Positions 50,719 through 59,546 of a stretch of 61,482 bases of DNA are shown here, piece by piece. Positions within the stretch are counted from its first letter, which is position 1, and every line of letters begins with the position of its first letter. The notes beneath the pieces are model-generated. The model saw only the letters and a list, made by a program, of their open reading frames with translations, searched no databases and was not told the DNA's origin. The translations under genes were made by a program, and so were the position numbers. The DNA is from Streptomyces griseoluteus (GTDB lineage Bacteria > Actinomycetota > Actinomycetes > Streptomycetales > Streptomycetaceae), in NCBI GenBank assembly GCA_000717735.1, contig JOBE01000066.1, positions 1-61,482 on the forward strand, read 5' to 3'.

Positions 50719-50748
50719 GGTCTAGTCGGCCGTACGGAGGCGTGTCAA
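50719..50748 (-). promoter_or_regulatory. Promoter of the iolC operon
   Basis: On the minus strand TTGACA (complement of 50743-50748), an 18-bp spacer and TAGACC (complement of 50719-50724). Transcription would start near 50712, giving a leader of about 40 nt to GTG 50672. Confidence 0.75.
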
Positions 50749-50752
50749 CGAC

Positions 50753-50764
50753 ATGTCCGGACAT
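50753..50764. promoter_or_regulatory. 12-bp palindromic operator in the iol intergenic region
   Basis: ATGTCCGGACAT is a perfect palindrome lying four bases upstream of the minus-strand -35 box, between the divergent iolC operon and the iolE/I-like gene. Its shape suits a GntR- or LacI-type repressor that could control both units. The regulator gene is not in the window. Confidence 0.6.
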
Positions 50765-50887
50765 TCGGACGACCGGAAGGAGCGCAACATGCCGGGGCGG
50801 GACCGGCTGGAGCGGAACGGGCCGGCGTGCGTGAGGCCGGGGTGGCCCGCTTGACGCTGGTCTCGGGCCCCGGCGAAGGTGGCAGGC

Positions 50888-51817
50888 ATGACGAAGCCGC
50901 CGAAGCCGTCGTTGCCCCCGTCGCCGCCGTCCCGCATCCGGATCGGCTCCGCCCCCGACTCGTGGGGTGTCTGGTTCCCCGACGATCCCCGGCAGGTGCT
51001 CTGGCAGCGCTTCCTCGACGAGGTGTCCGGCGCGGGCTACGAGTGGATCGAGCTCGGCCCGTACGGCTATCTGCCGACCGATCCGGCCGTCCTCAGGGAC
51101 GAGACCGCGCGGCGCGGACTCCGGGTCTCGGCGGGGACGGTCTTCACCGGCCTCCATCACGGCACCGGCGTCTGGGAGCGGACCTGGGCGCACGTCGCGG
51201 AGAACGCGGCCCTCGCCCAGGCCGTGGGCGCCGGCCATCTCGTCGTCATCCCGTCCTTCTGGCGCGACGACCGCACGGGCGAGGTCCTGGAGGAGCGGAT
51301 CCTCACGCCGGAACAGTGGCGGGACCTGACGCGGCTGACCGAACGTCTCGGCCGTGAGGTGCGCGAGCGGTACGGGCTGCGGATCGTGGTCCACCCGCAC
51401 GCCGACACCCATCTGGACGGCGAGGAGAGCGTCACGCGGTTCCTCGACGCCACGGACCCGGAGGCGGTCTCGCTCTGCCTGGACACCGGGCATTACGCGT
51501 ACGCGGGCGGGGACAGCGTCAAGCTGATCGAGACGTACGGCGAGCGGATCGGCTACCTCCACCTGAAGCAGGTCGATCCGGAGGTGCTGGCCGGGGTGGT
51601 GGCCGACGGGGTGCCCTTCGGTCCCGCGGTGGCGCGGGGCGTGATGTGCGAGCCGCCGTCCGGCGTGCCCGCTCTCGAGCCCGTGCTCGCCGCCGCGTCG
51701 GCCCTGGACGTGGACCTGTTCGCGATCGTCGAGCAGGACATGTACCCGTGCGAGCCGGACGTCCCGTACCCGATCGCGCTGCGCACCCGGCGCTTTCTGC
51801 GCTCCTGCGGCGTGTGA
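50888..51817 (+). CDS. Sugar-phosphate isomerase/epimerase-like TIM-barrel, IolE/IolI-like
   Basis: A 309-residue xylose-isomerase-like TIM barrel divergent from the iolC operon. Signature blocks are RIGSAPDSWGVWFPDDP, YEWIELGPYGYLPTDP, LRIVVHPHADTHL (metal ligand His), SLCLDTGHYAYAGGD and FAIVEQDMYP (metal-binding Asp/Glu). Myo-inosose dehydratase (IolE) and inosose isomerase (IolI) share this fold and cannot be told apart by eye; the iol context supports either role. I choose ATG 50888 because GAAGGTGG lies just upstream; GTG 50879 is possible. Confidence 0.82.
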   Translation: MTKPPKPSLPPSPPSRIRIGSAPDSWGVWFPDDPRQVLWQRFLDEVSGAGYEWIELGPYGYLPTDPAVLRDETARRGLRVSAGTVFTGLHHGTGVWERTWAHVAENAALAQAVGAGHLVVIPSFWRDDRTGEVLEERILTPEQWRDLTRLTERLGREVRERYGLRIVVHPHADTHLDGEESVTRFLDATDPEAVSLCLDTGHYAYAGGDSVKLIETYGERIGYLHLKQVDPEVLAGVVADGVPFGPAVARGVMCEPPSGVPALEPVLAAASALDVDLFAIVEQDMYPCEPDVPYPIALRTRRFLRSCGV

Positions 51818-52079
51818 CCGGCGCATACCTCGCTGACCGGGGAGGGCGCACGGCGACACACCGGTGTCCCGATACCCCGCTTTCGTCACGCACGTCCCTT
51901 TGGCGTCACACGTGTCTCCGTTACGCGGGTTTTCCGTCACAGGCGCACGACAGGCGTTCTCCTGCGGTCTGAAGGGGTCGTTGCAGGGGGCAATGGCTCA
52001 GTGATCGCCAACGCCCGCCCGCAGCGCCCCCGAACGGCACCCCCGCCGCCGCTGCGTGGCGCGCAGGGAGGTACCAGGC
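51818..52079. promoter_or_regulatory. 262-nt gap before the small HTH gene
   Basis: No coding bias. It contains a 10-bp palindrome ACACCGGTGT near 51858 and three CGTCAC elements between about 51886 and 51946, with irregular spacing. One of these could bind a regulator, but no promoter boxes are clear. CAGGGAGG before ATG 52080 is the RBS. Confidence 0.4.
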
Positions 52080-52277
52080 ATGACGGACAGAAGGCTCTGG
52101 TCGTACAAGGACATCGCCGCGCACATCCGGGTCCAGCCGGACACGGTCCGCTCCTACCGGAAGCACGGACTGCTGCCGCCGCCCGACCAGGTCGAATCGG
52201 GGAAGCCCTACTGGTACCCGGACACGATCCGCGCCTGGGTGGCCAGCCGTCCCGGCAACCGGGGCCGCCGCGACTGA
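52080..52277 (+). CDS. 65-aa helix-turn-helix protein (MerR/excisionase-like)
   Basis: A 65-residue protein that is essentially one HTH with a wing: WSYKDIAAHIRVQPDTVRSYRKHGLLPPPDQVESGKPYWYPDTIRAWVASRPG. This is the layout of MerR-like/AlpA-like excisionase-type DNA-binding domains. The ATG 52080 has CAGGGAGG upstream. Such mini-HTH proteins are widely conserved in Streptomyces as single genes of unknown target; without an integrase nearby it is not obviously an excisionase. A 14-bp hairpin follows the stop and separates it from the convergent gene. Confidence 0.82.
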   Translation: MTDRRLWSYKDIAAHIRVQPDTVRSYRKHGLLPPPDQVESGKPYWYPDTIRAWVASRPGNRGRRD

Positions 52278-52304
52278 CCCGACCGCGCCACGCCGGTCGC
52301 CCAC

Positions 52305-52338
52305 GGCGCCGGCACCGGGAGGATCCGGTGCCGGCGCC
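52305..52338. terminator. Bidirectional terminator
   Basis: GGCGCCGGCACCGG (52305-52318) and CCGGTGCCGGCGCC (52325-52338) form a perfect 14-bp stem with a 6-nt loop. It lies between convergent genes (52277 and 52366). Confidence 0.8.
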
Positions 52339-52365
52339 GCGTCGTGGGATCCGGGGCGGGCGGTG

Positions 52366-53667
52366 TCAGACGAGCAGGTCGTAGATGTTCCAGCCCCAGC
52401 CGACCCGCTTCCGGTTGGGTCCCGGAGGCGCGTAGTAGGTGCCCTCGTACGTCCAGAGGATGCCGTCCCTGTCGCGGGCCACGAGGTCCGGCGGACCGAG
52501 GCGCCCGAGCTCTCCGGTGCCCACGAGGCCGGAGTAGACGTTCCACCCGCCGCCCACGCGCACGCGCGGCGCGAGCGGTACGGCGGGGTCGCGCGGGTTG
52601 CCCTGCCGGTAGAGCCAGAGCACTCCGCTCGTGTCCCTGGCCACGAGGCCGTCGCCGAGCGCGGTCATCGCGGTGTAGGCGTTCCAGCCGCCGCCGACCC
52701 GGACGGGCGCCTTGAAGGGGGCCGCGGGTGGGGCCTGGTGGGAGCGCACGTAGTGCCAGAGGACACCGGAACGGTCCCGGGCGAGCAGCCCTCTCGGCGT
52801 GCCGGTGAGGGAGGTGAAGGCGTTACAGCCGCCGCCGACGCGGACGCGTGGCCAGTACGGTGCGGCCGGGTCGCCCGATCCTGAGTAGTACCAGAGGGTG
52901 CCGGCGCCGTCCCGGGCGACGAGGTCGCCGCCGCCGTCCGCCGTCGAGGGCCCGAGCTTGGTGAGCGCCGTGTAGACGCCCCAGCCCCCGCCGACCCGCC
53001 TGCGCGGCTTGAAGGGTGCGTCCTCCTTGCCGGTCCCCTCGTACTGCCAGAGCACGCCGCTCCGGTCGCGGGCGTGCAGCACCGTGCGCCGGTAGGCCTC
53101 CGGGGTGCCGTCGGCGAACTGGAACTCGACGGGCCCCTCGGCGAGCTTCTCGCCCGCCGCGGTGACCGAGACGGTGCCCCGGGTGGGGACGCCCACGGAG
53201 CCGTACGTGGCCGCGTCGACCCGGACGGCGTAGGTAAGGGTGGGCGCGGCGGTGGTCGTCGGGAGTTGGGTGTAGGGGTGCTCCCCGTCATGGGGGCCGT
53301 TGAGCGGGCACGGCGTGAACGGGCCGCCGTTCACGGAGCACGACCAGGTGAGGTAGGAGAGCCAGCCTGGCCGTTCGCTGTTCCACCATTCGAGGTTGGC
53401 CCAGTCGATCCGGGCCGACACCTGTCCGGTGGCGCCGGCCGGGAGGGTGGCGAGCAGGTAGCTGGTGACGGGTCCCTCCTCGCCCGCGGGGACGACGACG
53501 GTCCCGTCCCGCTGGACGACGGTGCCGGGCTCGGGCGCCGCGGCGGCCGGGCCCGGGGTGGGCGCCGTGAGGGGCGCGGCGAGAGCCTGCGCCCCTCCGG
53601 CGGCCGGGGGGATCAGAGCGGCGAGCAGAACACTCCCCGCGACCAGAAACGTACGGGTGTTTCTCAT
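52366..53667 (-). CDS. Secreted tachylectin-like propeller-repeat protein 2
   Basis: A 433-residue exported protein with a signal peptide (MRNTRTFLVAGSVLLAALIPP..., cleavage near ALAAP). An N-terminal beta domain of about 150 residues has PGTVVQRDGTVVVPAGEEGPVT near its start. Then come five repeats of about 47 residues with the pattern LVARDxxGxLWxYxGxG, then APFxPRxRVGGGWNxYxxLxxxG. Such repeats form a beta-propeller like those of tachylectin-2, which bind sugars. The start has AAGGGGGAT upstream. It is a tandem paralogue of the gene at 53701-55047. Sugar binding is inferred. Confidence 0.85.
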   Translation of the reverse strand: MRNTRTFLVAGSVLLAALIPPAAGGAQALAAPLTAPTPGPAAAAPEPGTVVQRDGTVVVPAGEEGPVTSYLLATLPAGATGQVSARIDWANLEWWNSERPGWLSYLTWSCSVNGGPFTPCPLNGPHDGEHPYTQLPTTTAAPTLTYAVRVDAATYGSVGVPTRGTVSVTAAGEKLAEGPVEFQFADGTPEAYRRTVLHARDRSGVLWQYEGTGKEDAPFKPRRRVGGGWGVYTALTKLGPSTADGGGDLVARDGAGTLWYYSGSGDPAAPYWPRVRVGGGCNAFTSLTGTPRGLLARDRSGVLWHYVRSHQAPPAAPFKAPVRVGGGWNAYTAMTALGDGLVARDTSGVLWLYRQGNPRDPAVPLAPRVRVGGGWNVYSGLVGTGELGRLGPPDLVARDRDGILWTYEGTYYAPPGPNRKRVGWGWNIYDLLV

Positions 53668-53700
53668 GGATCCCCCTTGAAGAGGTGCCGATCAGAGGTG

Positions 53701-55047
53701 TCAGATCACCGTCTTGTAGATGCTCCAGCCCCAGCCGATCCGGGTGCGGAGCGAGCTGGGCGCGTAGCCGAAGCCGGAGGGCCTGGCGTCGTAGGCCCAG
53801 AGGTCGCCGTTGGTGCTCCGGGCGATGAGCTCGGTGTGGGTCCCGGCGCCGAGTTCCTTCGTTCCCGCCAGGGTGTTGTAGGTGCTCCAGCCGCCGCCGA
53901 CCCGCCAGCGGGCCTCGAACGGCCGCGCCGCCGACGTGGAGGTGGACCCGTTGTACTTCCAGAGCACACCGGCCGTGTCACGGGCGACCAGGCCGTCGCC
54001 GAAGGCGGCGATCTGCGTGTAGACGTTCCAGCCGCCGCCGACGCGCACGCGCGGCTTGAGGAGGCTGATGCCCTCTTCGTCCGACCGCTCGAAGTTCCAG
54101 AGGACGCCGTCCTTGTCGCGGGCGACGAGGCCGCCCTCTCCGTTGGAGGCGAGGGACGTGTACTCCTGCCACCTGCCGATCTGGTCGCCGGTGGTGCGCC
54201 TGGCGCGGTGGAAGGGGGCCTCGGGGTTGCCGGTGCCCTCGAAGTACCAGAGGTGGCCGTTCTTGTCCCGGGCCACCAGGTCGCCCGTGCCTGCGGCGGT
54301 CGCGCGGTTCAGCGGGACGATCCGGTCGTAGGCGTTCCAGCCGCCGCCGATCCGCTTGCGGGGCGTCAGGGTCCGGTCGGCCTTGCCCGTGGCCTCGTAC
54401 CGCCAGAGCACACCGTCCTTGTCGACGGCGTGCACGGCGCCCCACAGGGAGGACCGCGGGCTGCCGGCGACGACGTCGAGGCCGACCTTGCCCTGGGCCA
54501 CGACGGTCCCGGCGGCGTCCTTCAGCTCGACGGGCGCGTCGAGCGAGCCTATCCAGGCGAGGGTCTCCGGCAGGTCGATCGTGACGGCGTGGTCGACCGT
54601 CGCCGAGGCCTCCACGGCGGGCAGGTCGAGAACGATCCGGTACGGGCCGGGGTCGCCGGTGAAGCTCGTCCCCTGCCAGGCGCAGGCCGCGAAGGCCCCG
54701 CCGCCGACCGAGCACGTGGAGTCGATCTGCGCCGCCGCGCGGTGGTCCGTCCAGCCGCCGGGCGGCCAGTTGGTGATGGGGAGAGTGACACGGGCCCGCA
54801 CCGGGCCGGTGTCTCCGGCCGGCGGCGTCGCCTTGAACCGCAGCGTCACCGGTCCCTCCACGCCGGCCGGCACGGTCAGCCGGCCGCCGTCCTGGACCAC
54901 GGTGCCCGGGTCGACGGTGGTTCCCGACGGGGCCGCCACCGGTGCGGCGACAGCCGCTGCTCCCCCGAGCGCCACCGGTGCGATGCCGGCGACGAGGGCC
55001 GTCGCCAGAACCAAGCCTGCGCGTCCACGTACCACGAAATCCCCCAT
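53701..55047 (-). CDS. Secreted tachylectin-like propeller-repeat protein 1
   Basis: A 448-residue exported paralogue of the downstream gene, beginning at ATG 55047 only a few bases after the MMPL gene, so it is probably in the same transcript. A signal peptide (MGDFVVRGRAGLVLATALVAGIAPVALGG...) precedes a beta domain and five propeller repeats with the same RIGGGWNAYD and GLVARDKDGVLWNFERS pattern. The two proteins share repeat motifs but diverge in the N-terminal domain. No catalytic residues are evident; a surface lectin or cell-wall-binding role is inferred from the repeats. Confidence 0.85.
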   Translation of the reverse strand: MGDFVVRGRAGLVLATALVAGIAPVALGGAAAVAAPVAAPSGTTVDPGTVVQDGGRLTVPAGVEGPVTLRFKATPPAGDTGPVRARVTLPITNWPPGGWTDHRAAAQIDSTCSVGGGAFAACAWQGTSFTGDPGPYRIVLDLPAVEASATVDHAVTIDLPETLAWIGSLDAPVELKDAAGTVVAQGKVGLDVVAGSPRSSLWGAVHAVDKDGVLWRYEATGKADRTLTPRKRIGGGWNAYDRIVPLNRATAAGTGDLVARDKNGHLWYFEGTGNPEAPFHRARRTTGDQIGRWQEYTSLASNGEGGLVARDKDGVLWNFERSDEEGISLLKPRVRVGGGWNVYTQIAAFGDGLVARDTAGVLWKYNGSTSTSAARPFEARWRVGGGWSTYNTLAGTKELGAGTHTELIARSTNGDLWAYDARPSGFGYAPSSLRTRIGWGWSIYKTVI

Positions 55048-55051
55048 GGAT

Positions 55052-57343
55052 TCAGCCTGTTGATCGTGAGGAAGCGGTCTCCCGCAACTCCTCGGACACC
55101 TCTATGACACCCGGAGTCGGCGCGTGGTTGTACGGATCCGTCTCGCTGATTCCGAACCGGTCGTGGAAGCGGCGCAGCGGCCCCGGGGCCCACCAGGTGA
55201 GGCGGCCGGTCAGCTTCATCACGGAGGGGACGAGGAGGCTGCGGACGACCATGGCGTCCATGAGGACGGCGAGGGCGACGCCGAGGCCGAGCATCTTGGT
55301 GTTGGTGACGCGGGAGGTGCCGATGGCGACCATGACGACGGCGAGGATCACGGCGGCGGCGGTGATGAGGCCGCCGGTGTGGCGCAGGCCGAAGCGGACG
55401 GAGTGCTCGTGGTCGCCGGTGGCGTCGTACTCCTCCTTGATGCGGGAGAGCAGGAACACCCCGTAGTCCATGGAGAGTCCGAAGGCCACGCAGAACATGA
55501 GTACCGGCAGGGTGGTCTCGATGTCGCCGGTGGCCGTGAAGCCGAGGAGTCCGGCGAGGTGGCCGTCCTGGAAGACCCAGACGACCGCCCCGAACATCGC
55601 CGTGAGGCTGAGGGCGTTGAGGACGACGGCCTGGACGGGGATGAGGACGCTGCCGGTGAGCAGGAAGACGAGGAGCAGCGTGACGAGGACGACGATGCCC
55701 GCCGCCCAGGGCAGCCGCTCGGCGAGGGCGTCCTTGGAGTCGACGAGGACGGCGGCCTGCCCGGTGACGGAGGTGTCGAACGGGGCGGGTGCGGCGCGCA
55801 GTTCGCCAACGGTGCGCTGGGCTTCGGCGCCGACGGCCTCGCCCTCGGGCACGACGGTGAAGTAGGCATGGCCGCCGGCGGCGGTCACCGGCCCTTCGGC
55901 CCGCGCGACGCCGTCGAGGGCGGCGATCCGCTCGCGGTAGGAGGCGTACTGCGCGGGGGTGGCCTCACCTTCCGCGAGGACGGTGATCCCGCCGCCGGGG
56001 TCGCCGGGGAAGCCCTCCCGCAGCTGGTCCTGGACGACGCGGGAGGAGGCGGTGACGGGCAGCTGGCGGTCGTCGGCGGTACCGAACTCCACGCCGAGGA
56101 AGGGCAGTCCGAGGAGGACGAGTCCGGCGGTGGTGAGGACGGCGAAGACCGGAGCCCTGCGCATCACGAGCGAGGCGGCCCGCGCCCAGCCCGCGCCCTC
56201 GCCGCCGCTGCCGCCGTTGCCGCCGCCGTCGGGTCCGGACTCCCGGCCCGCACGGCGCCGGAGGAGGCGCCGGAGGTCGAGCGCGTTGACCCGGTCGCCG
56301 AGCAGCACGAGGGCCGCCGGGAGCAGGGTGAGCGCGGCGGTCGCCGCGAGCAGGACGACGGCGATGCCCGCGTACGCGAAGGAGCGCAGGAAGTACTGCG
56401 GGAAGACCAGCATCGCGGCGAGCGAGACGGCGACGGTCAGTGCGGAGAAGAGCACGGTCCGCCCGGCGGTGCGCAGGGTGGTGCGGACGGCGGTGTAGGT
56501 GTCGGCCCCGGCGGCCAGCTCCTCGCGGTAGCGGCGGACGACGAACAGGGCGTAGTCGATGGCGAGTCCGAGGCCGAGGGCGGTCGTCAGGTTCTGTGCG
56601 AAGACGGAGACGTCCGTGAACTCGGTGATGCCGCGCAGGACGGCGTTGGTGCCGAGGATGGCGACGATGCCGACGCCGAGCGGCAGCAGGGCGGCGACGG
56701 CGCTGCCGAAGACCATGACGAGCAGGACGAGGGTGAGGGGCAGGGCGATGAGCTCGGCCCGCAGCAGGTCCTCCTGGATGATCACCTGCATCTCGTGACG
56801 GACGGCGAGGCCGCCGCCGAGGGACACCTCCACGGGGCCGTGCGCACCCCGGTACTCGGGGGCGATCCGGTCGAGGACGGCGGCGGCGTCCTTCTCCTCG
56901 CCGGCGATACGGGCGGCGATCACGGCCTGCCGGCCGTCCTCGGAGCGCAGGGCGGGCGAACCCGTGGACCAGTAGGAGCCGACGCCGTCGACACCCGGTT
57001 CGGCGTCGAGCCGCTCGGCGAGCTTCCTGGCCTCGGCGGCCGCCGCCGGGGCGTCGACCCCCTCCGGTCCCGCGTTCACGAGCAGGAGCAGGTTGGGCTG
57101 GGAGCCGGGGAACCGGCGCTCGAGCGCCTCGGTCGCGTACGTGGATTCGGCGGCCGGGTCCTCCCAGCCGCCGCTGCCCATGCGGTCGGCGACCCCGCCG
57201 CCGGCGAGGACGGCGAGGGCGGTGAGGACGAGGGCCACGAGGAGCGTGAGGCGCGGCCGCGCGGTCACGAACCGCGTCCACCCGCCGCCCCCTCCACGGG
57301 CTCCGCCCCCGCCGCCGGGCGCTGTTTTCTTGACTTCGGCCAT
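55052..57343 (-). CDS. MMPL/RND family exporter
   Basis: A 763-residue RND-type transporter of the MMPL class, which export lipids, siderophores or antibiotics by proton motive force. Two sets of six helices surround large extracellular loops. The conserved D-Y pairs of the proton relay are visible as GLAIDYALFVVRRYREE in the first half and GLSMDYGVFLLSRIKEE in the second. The N-terminus has an unusual glycine-rich run (GGGGGARGGGGG). It is divergent from a TetR gene with palindromes in the promoter and is followed almost without gap by two secreted propeller proteins. Confidence 0.93.
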   Translation of the reverse strand: MAEVKKTAPGGGGGARGGGGGWTRFVTARPRLTLLVALVLTALAVLAGGGVADRMGSGGWEDPAAESTYATEALERRFPGSQPNLLLLVNAGPEGVDAPAAAAEARKLAERLDAEPGVDGVGSYWSTGSPALRSEDGRQAVIAARIAGEEKDAAAVLDRIAPEYRGAHGPVEVSLGGGLAVRHEMQVIIQEDLLRAELIALPLTLVLLVMVFGSAVAALLPLGVGIVAILGTNAVLRGITEFTDVSVFAQNLTTALGLGLAIDYALFVVRRYREELAAGADTYTAVRTTLRTAGRTVLFSALTVAVSLAAMLVFPQYFLRSFAYAGIAVVLLAATAALTLLPAALVLLGDRVNALDLRRLLRRRAGRESGPDGGGNGGSGGEGAGWARAASLVMRRAPVFAVLTTAGLVLLGLPFLGVEFGTADDRQLPVTASSRVVQDQLREGFPGDPGGGITVLAEGEATPAQYASYRERIAALDGVARAEGPVTAAGGHAYFTVVPEGEAVGAEAQRTVGELRAAPAPFDTSVTGQAAVLVDSKDALAERLPWAAGIVVLVTLLLVFLLTGSVLIPVQAVVLNALSLTAMFGAVVWVFQDGHLAGLLGFTATGDIETTLPVLMFCVAFGLSMDYGVFLLSRIKEEYDATGDHEHSVRFGLRHTGGLITAAAVILAVVMVAIGTSRVTNTKMLGLGVALAVLMDAMVVRSLLVPSVMKLTGRLTWWAPGPLRRFHDRFGISETDPYNHAPTPGVIEVSEELRETASSRSTG

Positions 57344-57426
57344 GACGAGGTGTCCCCTTCACCTGACCCATGCGCTCGCTTCCCGGCAGGTCACATGGGT
57401 CGCCCATTGCCATAGACTGGCAAACA

Positions 57427-57480
57427 CGAGCGATCACTCGCGTTCCACCAAGAATGCGAGCGACCTCTCGCATTTGTCAA
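57427..57480. promoter_or_regulatory. TetR operators in the mmpL/tetR promoter region
   Basis: AATGCGAG-CGACCT-CTCGCATT (57453-57474) is a perfect 8-bp inverted repeat with a 6-bp spacer; CGAG-CGATCA-CTCG (57427-57440) is a second, weaker copy whose centre lies 30 bp away, about three helical turns. On the minus strand TTGACA (complement of 57475-57480), then an 18-bp gap and CATTCT would form the mmpL promoter across the first palindrome. A further TTGCCA/TGGCAA pair lies at 57407-57423. Confidence 0.75.
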
Positions 57481-57507
57481 ACGTGTTGAGGAGAACTGGG
57501 GACAGTC

Positions 57508-58224
57508 ATGTCCGAAGACGCGCCCGAAGACGTGCCCGAAGCGACGCCGGAAGCGACGTCCGAAGTGACGTCGGAAGAGCCGAAGCCGCGCCGCCGCCAG
57601 GCCCGCGGCGAGCGCCGCATCGCGCAGCTGCTCCAGGCCGCCGCGAACGTCTTCTGCTCGAACGGCTACACGGCGGCGAGCACCAACGCCATCGCGCGCG
57701 AGGCCCATGTCTCGCCCGGCACTCTCTACCAGTACTTCCCGAACAAGGAGGCCATCGCGATCGAGCTGGGCGAGCGCCTGCTGCACCAGATGCGGGAGGC
57801 CCACGGCCAGGCGTTCACCCCGGAGAACCTCGCGCTGCCGCTGCCCGAGCTGCTCGACGCCGTGGTCGATCCGATGATCGAGTTCAACTGCGCGAACCCG
57901 GCCTTCCTCGCCCTGATGCACGGCTCGGACGCGCCCGGCCGGATCGCCGAGGAGCACGACGCGCTGCACGTCTCGCTGCTCGCCCGGGTACGGGAGGTGA
58001 TCGCCCACTTCGCCCCCGGCATGCCGGCCCAGGAGCGGGCCCGCGTCGCCGACATGACCTTCGCGTCCTTCAAGGGCGGCCTGGACCTGGTGCTTGCCGC
58101 CCCCGAGGGGCCCGAACGGGACGCCATGATCGCCGAGCTGAAGACCCTCCTCCTCCGCTACCTCGCGCCGCTGACCGAAGGGCCGCTGACCGAAGGGCCG
58201 CTCACCACGACTCGGAGCCACTGA
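57508..58224 (+). CDS. TetR-family transcriptional regulator
   Basis: A 238-residue regulator, divergent from mmpL. After an acidic, repetitive N-terminal extension (DAPEDVPEATPEATSEVTSEEP), the HTH is at about residues 38-84 (RIAQLLQAAANVFCSNGYTAASTNAIAREAHVSPGTLYQYFPNKEAIAIEL). The C-terminal ligand domain is helical. The RBS is GAGGAG. The gene probably represses mmpL and itself through the palindromes at 57427-57474 and is released by the exported compound. The C-terminus carries a 15-bp duplication (LTEGP-LTEGP), and the 3' end overlaps the convergent antiporter gene by 23 nt. Confidence 0.93.
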   Translation: MSEDAPEDVPEATPEATSEVTSEEPKPRRRQARGERRIAQLLQAAANVFCSNGYTAASTNAIAREAHVSPGTLYQYFPNKEAIAIELGERLLHQMREAHGQAFTPENLALPLPELLDAVVDPMIEFNCANPAFLALMHGSDAPGRIAEEHDALHVSLLARVREVIAHFAPGMPAQERARVADMTFASFKGGLDLVLAAPEGPERDAMIAELKTLLLRYLAPLTEGPLTEGPLTTTRSH

Positions 58225-59452
58225 CGGCTCCCCCGCGCGGGGCCTCGCCCCGCGGCGCGCTCCCCGGCTCGCCCTTCGGCTCCTCCCCCGCCCTCCCCCG
58301 CAGCTTCAGGGCGAGCAGCGGGAAGGCGAGGACGGAGAGCATCCCTGCCCCGACGAGCGCCGCCGCCTCGCCCGCCGTCATCGTCTTGTCGTCCACGCCG
58401 ATGGTGGTGATGGCGACGACGAGCGGCAGCGCGGTGGAGCCGTACAGGACGAGGCAGGCCCGGTCCCTCCGGCCGAGGTCGCGCGGGGCGCGGAACCAGA
58501 TCGGGCCGCCGCGCACCGCCAGGAAGAGCAGCAGGAAGAGCGGCAGCAGAAGCAGCGTCCGGCCGCCCGCGAGGAGCGAGTCCAGGTCGAACTCGATCCC
58601 GGTGACGACGAAGAAGACCGGGACGAGGAAGCCGAAGCCGACGCCCTCGATCTTCTCCAGGATCTTCGGGCCGGACTCGGGCGCGGCCCCGGTCAGCACG
58701 AGCCGGGTGATGAGTCCGGCCGCGAAGGCCCCGAGCAGGACGTCGAGCCCGAGGGCCTGCGAGGCGGCCAGCATCAGGGCGAGCAGCAGGAAGACGAACC
58801 GGACCGCGAACTGCCCGCTGGTGTCCAGGGTCTTGGCGATGACGTGGGAGAACCACGGCGGGCGCGGCCGCAGCGCCCAGTACACGGCCCCTGCGGTGAG
58901 CGTGGCGAAGACCGCGAGGAGCGCGGTCGACTCGCCGGCACCGCGTCCGCTGAGCAGCAGCGCCATCGCGATGATCGGGCCGAACTCGCCGACCGCGCCG
59001 AAGGCCATGACGACCGAGCCGAACCGCCCGTGGAGGTCGCCGGCGTCCCGGAGCACCGGCAGGACGGTGCCGAGCGCGGTGCTGGTGAGCGCCACGCCGA
59101 TGAAGACGCCCTTGGTGTAGCCGCCGCCGAGCAGGATGCCCGCGGTGAGTCCGAGGGCGAGGGCGATCAGCCAGGCCTGGACGGAGCGCCGGAGGGTGTC
59201 GCCGCGGACCTTGCCGAACTCGATCTCGTATCCCGCGAGGAAGATCAGCATGGTGAGGCCGAGTTCGGAGAGGCCGTCGATCAGCTCGCTCGGGTGGGCC
59301 CAGCCGAGGACGTCGGGGCCGATGAGGATGCCGAGCAGGATCTCGAAGATGACGAGGGGGACGGGGAGCTTCCGTCCGACCGCGTAGGCGAGCAGCGGTG
59401 CCAGGACGGCGATGGCCATGATCAGGATGAGCGTGGTCCCCGAATGCGACAT
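58202..59452 (-). CDS. CPA2 family cation:proton antiporter
   Basis: A 416-residue membrane transporter with about 12 hydrophobic helices. CPA2 features include an N-terminal LLAYAVGRKLPVPLVIFEILLGILIGP block, FLAGYEIEFGKV, and the ALTSTALGTVLPVLRDAG and GEFGPIIAMAL segments that flank the ion-binding site. A charged cytoplasmic tail (LRGRAGEEPKGEPGSAPRGE) ends the protein. It would exchange K+ or Na+ for protons. ATG 59452 lies 12 bases after TATGGT, a possible -10 box on this strand, so the leader is very short. Confidence 0.9.
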   Translation of the reverse strand: MSHSGTTLILIMAIAVLAPLLAYAVGRKLPVPLVIFEILLGILIGPDVLGWAHPSELIDGLSELGLTMLIFLAGYEIEFGKVRGDTLRRSVQAWLIALALGLTAGILLGGGYTKGVFIGVALTSTALGTVLPVLRDAGDLHGRFGSVVMAFGAVGEFGPIIAMALLLSGRGAGESTALLAVFATLTAGAVYWALRPRPPWFSHVIAKTLDTSGQFAVRFVFLLLALMLAASQALGLDVLLGAFAAGLITRLVLTGAAPESGPKILEKIEGVGFGFLVPVFFVVTGIEFDLDSLLAGGRTLLLLPLFLLLFLAVRGGPIWFRAPRDLGRRDRACLVLYGSTALPLVVAITTIGVDDKTMTAGEAAALVGAGMLSVLAFPLLALKLRGRAGEEPKGEPGSAPRGEAPRGGAVSGSESW

Positions 59453-59546
59453 ATCGGGTGTTTACCATAGGCTCCGGCCTGGTGACCCGGCGACGGAGGG
59501 GCTTGCCGGCACCTCCGGCGCGCCACGGCCGGAGTCGACTGGATTA

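Noticed and set aside
52080..52277. Excisionase of a second integrated element
   Set aside because: The small HTH protein resembles excisionases, but no integrase, att site or phage gene is near it.
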